A DNA stretch of 64,000 nucleotides, from the NCBI GenBank assembly GCA_010356995.1, contig ML996688.1, positions 682,001 to 746,000 of the forward strand, given 5' to 3'. The notes beneath the pieces are model-generated. The model made no database searches. It was not told where the DNA came from and was given only the letters and a program-made list of their open reading frames with translations. Origin of the DNA: Trichodelitschia bisporula (taxonomy: Eukaryota; Ascomycota; Dothideomycetes; Phaeotrichales; Phaeotrichaceae). Both the position numbers and the translations under genes were made by a program. This document shows, in pieces, positions 57,211 to 64,000 of the stretch; within the stretch, counting starts at the first letter, position 1, and every line of letters starts with the position of its first letter.

Positions 57211-58477
57211 TGAGATGGAGTTGAGGGTGGTAGTGTGGTATGTTAGATATGCAATGGGTACGTTATCATCATGGGAAGGAAGATCCAACATTCTTTGAAC
57301 GTCGGGACCCGGCCCGATATCCCGCTGTCAAAGCACTCAATCTGCCCATCGGGCCGATCGTTCCTGAACCCCTCTCCATGTCCCATCAATCCTCCCGCTC
57401 CGTACCCTGCCTCATCAAACCCGCTCCCCACCCAGGTACCAGGGACGCTCTCTTAATCTAACCTCCGTCGCCGAATTTCCAAGCTCGGCTCGGCATCGCG
57501 GCACTCTAATTGAGAGGGGTTTGCGGGATTGGGGAGCGCGGCGCGGGACGTGCGGAGGGTAGTGCCGAGATAGATTAAGCGTTATTGCGGCCGTTCGCTT
57601 GTTGGACCTTGGACATTGCGGGAAGTGTTTTTCAGCGGCGAATTCCGTGTTTGCAATCTCGATGGAGGGCTGGACTGGCTGCTTTTGCCGGCGGAGTTGT
57701 TGATGATAGAGAAGAGATGGCCGGAGTGTTGGATGCGGAGTGCTGGTGGGCCGGAATCTGGCGGAGAATAGAAGCGAAAGTGCTCCGTTTAGGATGTCAC
57801 AGTACGCGAGCTTCACTTCATAAAGTATGGGGCTTCCGTACTATGCCCTGCGGTTATTGTATCCTGAGAGCCCGGTCACCCGTTTTTGGACACCCGTTCT
57901 CATTTCTGTCCGTCACCATCCCGGCCGGTGATCAGATTCGCACCTGTCAATTCATCTGGCAGATGTACTCGGTTACAGGCGAGCCCTGGTTGGAGTTAAC
58001 GCGCAGCTAGAGAGTACTTGTTTAGGTAAAGATATGGAAGAAATATTGAGGAGGAGGGGGGGTGGAGGTTAGCCTTGTGTGGTTACTCCCTGCCTTCTGA
58101 TTGGCTAGTCGGCGAGCGCCAATCTACATGATCCCCAACGTCATGTCGTGAACTTCTGTACAGCATCGACAACCGAACAGTACGTTGCAATGCACACATC
58201 CCCTCGGGTGGGATGAGATTCGGTCCTTTACGGTCAATTCAACGATGCGAGCTCTCATCACTTCGGTGTCCCTCCACGGACCGTCCACGGCCCGCCGTCA
58301 GCCACCCTTCTTACGAGCCCACATGCCTTAATTACACACTCTAGACGGAAAGCCAATTTCGGACACCGTCATAGCGGCAATATGTGCCCTCAAGTGGTTC
58401 ATAAACATCGTCAGCCCAGGATGCATCTCCGGCGTCGCACATTCCTCAACTCTGTTTTTCTAACCCAACGGGTCACA
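57211..58477. other. Intergenic region, permease to carboxylesterase
   Basis: These 1.27 kb include the esterase promoter. An in-frame ATG at 58382 would put 32 charged residues before the signal peptide and is not favoured. No other gene is visible. Confidence 0.5.
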
Positions 58478-60005
58478 ATGACCAAGTCCCTCGTTTTCTC
58501 AGCGCTCGCGCTGCTGTCCCCCGTCTCAGCACTATGGGCCGCTGATACGCCCATAAAAACCACTAGCGGACCGGTCATCGGCCATGTCGCGGGAAACGTC
58601 ACCGAGTATCTGGGCATTCCGTTCGGCGAGAGCACCGCGGGCGCGAACCGGTTCATGGCGCCGAAGCCGTATAAGAGCGACAAGACCATCACAGCCGCCA
58701 AGTTTGTGAGTTTACCCCGGCTGTGAACTCGCTCCAAAGACTGACAGCGCAAAGGGTCCCGGCTGTCCTTCGCAGCCCCGTCCGGCCGCCGCTCACATGG
58801 CCGAGCTCGCTGCCGGCCCCGTGTCTGAAGACTGCCTCTTCGTGAACGTCTGGACACCCAGCGTTGGTGGAGCTAAGAAGCCCGTGATGCTATGGATCTT
58901 CGGCGGCGGATTTTCGCTCGGCGACGCTTCGACCCCCATGTATAACGGCGCAAAACTGGCGGCGAACCAGGACGTCGTGGTCGCGTCGTTCAATTACCGC
59001 ACCAATATCCTCGGTTTCCCCGGCTCGCCCGATGTGCCGGATCGTAATCCCGCGCTGCTCGATCAGCGCCTCGCGGTTAAGTGGGTCGCGGAGAACATCG
59101 CGGCGTTTGGCGGTGACCCCAAGCGGATCACCCTGTTCGGCGAGAGCGCGGGCGGATCGTCGGTTGACTACTACTCGTATAAGTGGCTGGAGGATCCGCA
59201 TATCAGCGCTTTTATTGCGCAGTCCGGCACGGCCATGATGAGCGGCCCGTTTGCACCGACCACGACGGCCGCGCGCGAGGATGCGTGGTTCAAGACAAGC
59301 GAGAAGCTCGGCTGCGGTGGCAAGTCGGCCGGCAAGACGGCCGTGGCGTGCGTGCAGAAGAAGACGCTGGCGGAGCTGCAGGCCGCCATGCCCGTTCCCA
59401 CCAGCCTTATGGAAGCCGTGGTCGGCTACTTCGGCCCGACGATCGATGATAAGATTATCTTCAGCGACTTCCCCGCGCGCGCTAAGGCGGGCAAGTTCGT
59501 GCAGAAGGTGCGACCCTGCTCCTCCTCCCCTGCATTTCCCCGTACTAATGATCGCCCACAGCCCCTCCTCATCGGCAGTAACCACAACGAATCCACCATG
59601 TTCAGCACCCTCGGCGGTCCCGGCTCCTTCGACGCCGCCGTTGACGTCGCTTTAAACAACGGTTTCCGCTGCGGTACGGCGTGGACGGCAGCCGCGCGTG
59701 CCCTGCACAAGGTGCCTGTCTGGCGCTACCACCTCGCGCTCACGAAGCCGGGCCAGACGATGGGTGCGATGCACGGGTCCGATATCGCACTTGTGTTCGG
59801 CGGTGCGCCGGGCCTGGGCCGCGTGGTGCAGGACGCGTGGGGTGCGTTTGCTAAGGATCCTGTGGGTGGGTTGAAGAGGCTGGGTTGGCCGGGGTATGAG
59901 CCGAAGGGGAATACGCTTGTTCGGCTTGGGTATGAGGGCGCGGTTAAGCCGGAGTTTGTGCAGGCGGTGCTGTATGATACTGCGTGCCCTGCGTCGCCGA
60001 TTTGA
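58478..60005 (+). CDS. Secreted type-B carboxylesterase/lipase
   Basis: Alpha/beta-hydrolase of the carboxylesterase type-B family, probably extracellular. Exons 58478-58705, 58755-59507 and 59562-60005 (introns 49 and 54 nt, phase 0) give 474 aa, shorter than the typical roughly 540. The signal peptide is MTKSLVFSALALLSPVSALW. EYLGIPFGEST is followed by the Cys pair C80/C103 (EDCLFVNVW), the oxyanion loop IFGGGFSLGD at about 126-128, VVVASFNYRTNILGFPG, and the nucleophile in LFGESAGGSS (Ser207). Catalytic acid and base candidates are Glu337 (GSNHNEST) and His398 (GAMHGSD). With the whole triad present it should be active. The short length reflects missing C-terminal and lid segments. Substrate is unknown. 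Confidence 0.92.
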
Positions 60006-61887
60006 TCGGCCGGAAGGGCGGCGGATACGCACGCAGCAGAACTGGAGGTGGAGGAACAGCGGAGCGGAGCGGACTGAGCATGACCTCCCCGTGGGGACTG
60101 TAACGGGGTATAGTACTGTTTCGAGCCTCGCGAGCTGCAGCCTCATAGTCTAGTTATGATATCATAGCACAGGCCGGTATATATACGCGAGGATCAGGGT
60201 TGATGCCAGACCACACATCGCTCCCCCAAACCAAACGTCCATTGCCCGCAAAACGTGCATAACTGCCCACGCGCCCCACCGCTCCACCGTTAATGCGTTG
60301 GCTTATACCCGAGCTCCGCCTCTCGGCCGTGCGTTCTCCGCCCCGACCACGGATCCGCCCTTCGGAATCGCCACCTTCGGCATCCGCCCCCCCGCCCGCC
60401 TCCCGGCGGCCGGATATGCCCTGCCGGTGCCGGTCCTTCAGCCCCTTTCCGCGCCTACACCGCTGCGGTACCGCGTCCCATGCGTGACACCTCCACCTAG
60501 CGGCCGTTGCGCGCTATGGGATTTGACGTGAGTCTTAAGCCTCGATCATGCTGGGCTGCCACCGGCCCTCCTACCACCGCCCATAACGCACAGCACAGCC
60601 CCACACCGCCCCACACCGCCACCACGTTTCACCCCCCCTCCCATAGAAGCGCGGGAGAATCTTCCCCGCTGCACGCGCCCCGTCCCGGATCCCCACTCCC
60701 ATACCGATCCCGATGCACGTACCCGCCCGATGCACCCCCCTCGCAATCTCTTCCCCAAGCAGCGATCGCTGGCGCCGTGGCGTTACCCTCGGGTGCTTCC
60801 ACTGCGTTCCACACGCCTTCGGTGCAGCGCGCCCGCGACGAACGAGGTGTCAGGTGCACCCGCGTGGGCGATGTTTGATGTTTCGGGATCCGTGGGTGTG
60901 GGCGCGGGCGCGGGATGTGAAACGCCTTCGGCTACGGGTGCGGAGCCGGGGCCGGGGCCGGGGTTCGGGCCGGGTGACAGGGGTGCCGGCGGCCGGGGGA
61001 AGGCGCGATGGGAGGAATCGCTATGGGCGGAATCGCGATGGGCCTCCGTCTGGAAGGTGTGAGATACGCATATGGGATATGTGTTTGCATGTTGCACCGC
61101 CAAAAACTTGGGATCCATCGAACTCGGGATTAGATTTACCCCTCCCTCGCCTCCGCCTCCCGGCCGCGGCCGCGGGCGCGAGGACCGAACGTAAGTACAA
61201 TACATGAAGGAAGTGGCGCAGATGCGCAACTGTAGACAGAACCAAAGGAGAGAGCGTTAGAAATCCTCCCAAATAGGCTTCAGAGAGCCGTCCTGTCCAC
61301 ATTGAAAGAACACGAGACCGAAATACCCATCCATCTATCCCATCCCAGATCTTTGAAAAGTCACATCCAAACACAGTACGAGAAATGACAGATGATGACA
61401 AGAAACCGCAAATCCCAAAAATCGTCAACCATCAACGTCGCAGTCGCGTAACCTGTATCAGAAATTATCCCGCCAGTCCCAAATCCAGGGGGACAGAAGG
61501 CGAAAAAGCAGCCTATGCACAAGAAACGCCTCCTCCAGTCCCGACCAAAGCACCGCCTTTCCAGTGATATCAAGAGATGGGGAAAATATAAAAGGAAAAG
61601 ACAAAACGAATAATGTGAACCGCATCGCGTTGCACCCTTTTTATGGCGTGGTGCTAGAATCCTCAGTCGACATCTTTCAGGCTCCAAGTCGGTCATGCCG
61701 AAGCAGACATTGTAAGGCGAGGCGACATGTGAAAGAGTTGTCTGCATCTTCGCTCGTGTATCGTTGGACCCAGAACGATCGATATTGCTTGGTAGATCGA
61801 CTCGTCTGACCGAGCTTCGGCCGTCGTCCTTCAGTCTCTTAAACGTCCATCGTCCAACCAATCAGACCAGAGAGGTGCCTTCGCCCA
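60006..61887. other. Tail-to-tail intergenic region, 1.9 kb
   Basis: This lies between the convergent esterase and zinc-finger genes. The left part is C-rich with compositional ORFs on both strands. The right part (about 61200-61887) is less GC-rich and may be a long 3' UTR of the zinc-finger gene. No convincing gene is seen. Confidence 0.5.
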
Positions 61888-63204
61888 TTATGGCCCTACA
61901 CTGGCGCCTTCGCCGCCAACATGACATCCCCTCTCATGCCTCTTCGCATTACTCCTCACGCTGAACCGCTTCCCACACCCCTTGTGTGAGCACGCAAAAG
62001 GCTTCTCTCCCGTATGCGAGTGGTTGTGAATCCGCAGCGAGCTAGGCCGCGAAAACGCTTTCTTGCACGTCACGCACACGTACCGGTCCTGTGACTGCGG
62101 AAACTCGGCCGCGCTGGAGGGCGAAATGTAGTGGTGGTGCTGCCACGGATTACTCGTCGAGGGGCCCATAGCGGATACCGACGCGCTGTGTGGGTGAGGG
62201 TATGACATTAGGTTTACGGATAGCGGAGGCGGGAAATTCGAAGGCAGCGGCCGTTGCGCGTACATGCTCGAGTTCGGTGCCGAGTATACTTGAGAGTCGG
62301 AGGGGTGGAAGTAAGGGTTGGAAGAGAGGGCTGGAGAGGGCGTGAAGGTGGAGGAGGCGGCGCTGGGTGACGGGTGGTAGCTCGATGCCGATGTCGGCGG
62401 TCCGTAGGGCGAAACGGCATAACCGGACGAAGCGCTGTACGGCGATCCGGGGAACATGCTCGACAACGGTGGTTGTGTGCTTGCGTACGTGGGGACCTGC
62501 TGCTGCTGTGCAGTCGTGTACACGCTGTTGATCTGCGGACCGCTGAGTCGAGGCCGCTTGCGGGGGCCGTCGGAAAAGCTGTGTCGTTGGTGGTTCGGCT
62601 CAATGCTGCCGTTGTTCGTCGAGTTGCCGATGTAATATGGCGGCGCGGATACGGTCGAGTGGGGCGACGTTGCGGGAGGAGAGTTGTGGTTATGGGATTC
62701 GATCACTGTGGTGGGGTCCGGGCCCAGAGGCGGGGTCAGAGGAGGGACGACTCGCGAGCTCGTTACTGCTGGCGCGTACGTCTGAGTGAGGGTCTCCGGC
62801 TGAAATTCGGGGCTCTGTCCCGCGTTGGTGGCCTGCTGCTCTTGCTGGGCTTGAGTTGCTAGAACTCGTCAGAGCTATTTCTCACCACGCTACCGAAGCA
62901 CTCTAGGCAGCTACTCACCACCTTCAGTCATGCCCAGAAGGCTGGAAATCGATGGTAGAGACGGCTTGTTGATCTCCTCGCTTGGTGGCGACGGCGGTTC
63001 CTGCGGTGCTGGCACCTTGTGGGTGTAGGTGAATTCGAAGGACTGCGTGCTATGATTTGAATACGGATTCGAGAGAAGACCAGATGCTGCGTTGTACTGA
63101 GCCTCGTACGGACGCGATAGCGAGTGAGTGGATGCTTGCCGCATGTAGCGGGGCGGCTCATGGGGTTCTGCTTGTGGAATGTGCACCATGCTGGCGACTT
63201 GCAT
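61888..63204 (-). CDS. C2H2 zinc-finger transcription factor
   Basis: DNA-binding regulator with a pair of C-terminal zinc fingers. Exon 1 (63204-62919) and exon 2 (62858-61888) are joined by a 60-nt phase-1 intron (GTGAGT donor, CTGAC branch, CTAG acceptor), giving 418 aa. Most of the protein is disordered and Ser/Pro/Tyr/Gln-rich, with a basic patch PRKRPRLSG as a likely nuclear signal and SLPSISSLLGM in exon 1, a possible hydrophobic docking motif. Finger 1: C357, C360, H373, H377 in YVCVTCKKAFSRPSSLRIHN. The linker is HTGEKPF. Finger 2: C385, C390, H403 and C407 or H408 in CGKRFSVRSNAKRHERGCH. The 'RPSSLRIH...RFSVRSNxxRH' pattern is common in fungal two-finger regulators. Targets are unknown. 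Confidence 0.88.
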
Positions 63205-64000
63205 TGCTCAGTAACTTCAAAAAGTCGAGGAAGGCGAAGGAGGAGATGCTGGGGAGATTATGAATAGTCGCAGGCTGATGGACGGAAAGGGAATGACGTC
63301 TAAAAGTGGAGTTGCGACCAAAGCAGATGGCGAGCAAACCTGGGGTAGGTGACGATACGAGGTGGGGTGGGGGGAAGGAAGAACGGTCCGGCTGTATCAC
63401 AGCCTTGATGGGGTAAAGAAACCAAGAGAGGGACGGACGAGGAAGGTTTCAAAGCTCGCAAGCGGGGAAGGGGAGGTGAAAGCAGAAGGAGGTTCGGGAG
63501 GTTCGGAGGAAGGCTGAGCGCTTTTGGAGTCTTTCTTTGGCAAGGCGGGTTTGGTGGGACTTTTTGGCAACGGTGATGCAGCCAGATGCTTGCCGATAGA
63601 TTGTCCCATCAGCCGTGCCCTGCTTCACAACGGTGGCCAGGGGAGTCGATCCGCCTCGGGATCCCGGCCTGTCAATCTCTAATCCGCTGGTTATCACTCA
63701 GCAGGAGCCTTTGAAGGTCGGCGCGGGCCATGCAAGGGTAGCCGGCGAGAAAGACAGGCAAGCGATGTGATGCGCGTAGATCGAACAAGACGCTATATTG
63801 AGGGGCTAGGCCGTTAAGCGTCTCAGAGGTAATAATGGCCTCGGTTAATACAGAGCTAAACCCAGCACCGCGCGTCCGGGTTGATGTGGGATTAGACGAG
63901 GGAGTTTTTAGACCTGTGCAGAGTAGGTGGTCGCTGCTTTCGTGCCCCGTGCCTCCCTGTCTGTTCCAGTTTTCAGTTGCCGACGCTTTGGGCAGTCGAG
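63205..64000. other. Upstream region of the zinc-finger gene, with a possible uORF
   Basis: On the minus strand the 250 bp before the zinc-finger ATG are CT-rich, as expected for a leader. An ORF at 63609-63397 (70 aa) begins MGQSIGKHLAAS, which looks like an N-myristoylation start, and continues Pro/Ser/Lys-rich. It could be an upstream ORF, the first exon of another gene or chance. The end of the window (63720-64000) shows nothing. Confidence 0.4.

Overview
The window is nuclear DNA of a GC-rich fungus, most likely a basidiomycete yeast of the Tremellomycetes (Trichosporonales-like). This is an inference from gene style. Nearly every gene carries one to eight very short introns, usually 43-63 nt, with GTRNGT donors, CTRAC/CTAAC branch sites and YAG acceptors. 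The protein families are standard fungal ones. No tRNA, rRNA, CRISPR array or bacterial-type operon was seen. All exon limits below were read by hand from splice signals, with reading-frame phase checked across each junction.

Layout. 1-5.9 kb: the 3' part of VPS45 (+), then NUP53 (-) and the SRP receptor alpha subunit SRP101 (-). 5.9-8.9 kb: no convincing gene. 8.9-10.8 kb: a PCL-type cyclin (-). 10.8-21 kb: a gene-poor block with a G-quadruplex/GA tract, a copia-type gag-like fragment and a few weak small-ORF candidates. 21-22.4 kb: a SnoaL/pathogen-related-like protein (-). 24-31.6 kb: a NIMA-type kinase (-), divergent from an ankyrin/double-BTB protein (+), then a compact PIP kinase (+) and an Mpv17-family membrane protein (+). 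33.7-34.8 kb: a secreted protein of about 60-residue repeats separated by Lys-Arg sites (+). 35.7-39.5 kb: an FMN-dependent lactate monooxygenase-like enzyme (+) tail-to-tail with an AT-hook protein (-). 41-42.9 kb: a CorA/Alr-type magnesium transporter (-). 44.5-48 kb: SPC1 (+), RBX1 (-) and SEC61 (+). 49-50.7 kb: a PNRC/Edc1-like disordered protein (+). 51.7-54.8 kb: a mitochondrial-type NAD(H) kinase (-) divergent from an acyltransferase (+). 55.6-60 kb: an NCS1 purine/cytosine permease (+) and a secreted type-B carboxylesterase (+). 61.9-63.2 kb: a two-finger C2H2 transcription factor (-).

How they fit together. Several genes serve the secretory route: SRP101 targets ribosomes to the ER, SEC61 forms the channel, SPC1 belongs to signal peptidase, and VPS45 acts in endosomal fusion. 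RBX1 and the BTB protein belong to cullin-RING ubiquitination. The NIMA kinase and cyclin are cell-cycle or nutrient-signalling genes. Most of the window is ordinary housekeeping DNA.

The most unusual object is the repeat protein at 33752-34778. It has a signal peptide, four evenly spaced GW-KR-DV sites and a final unit that stops at GW. It looks like an undescribed kexin-processed secreted peptide precursor. Its second exon has no in-frame ATG, so a simple start-to-stop ORF search misses it.
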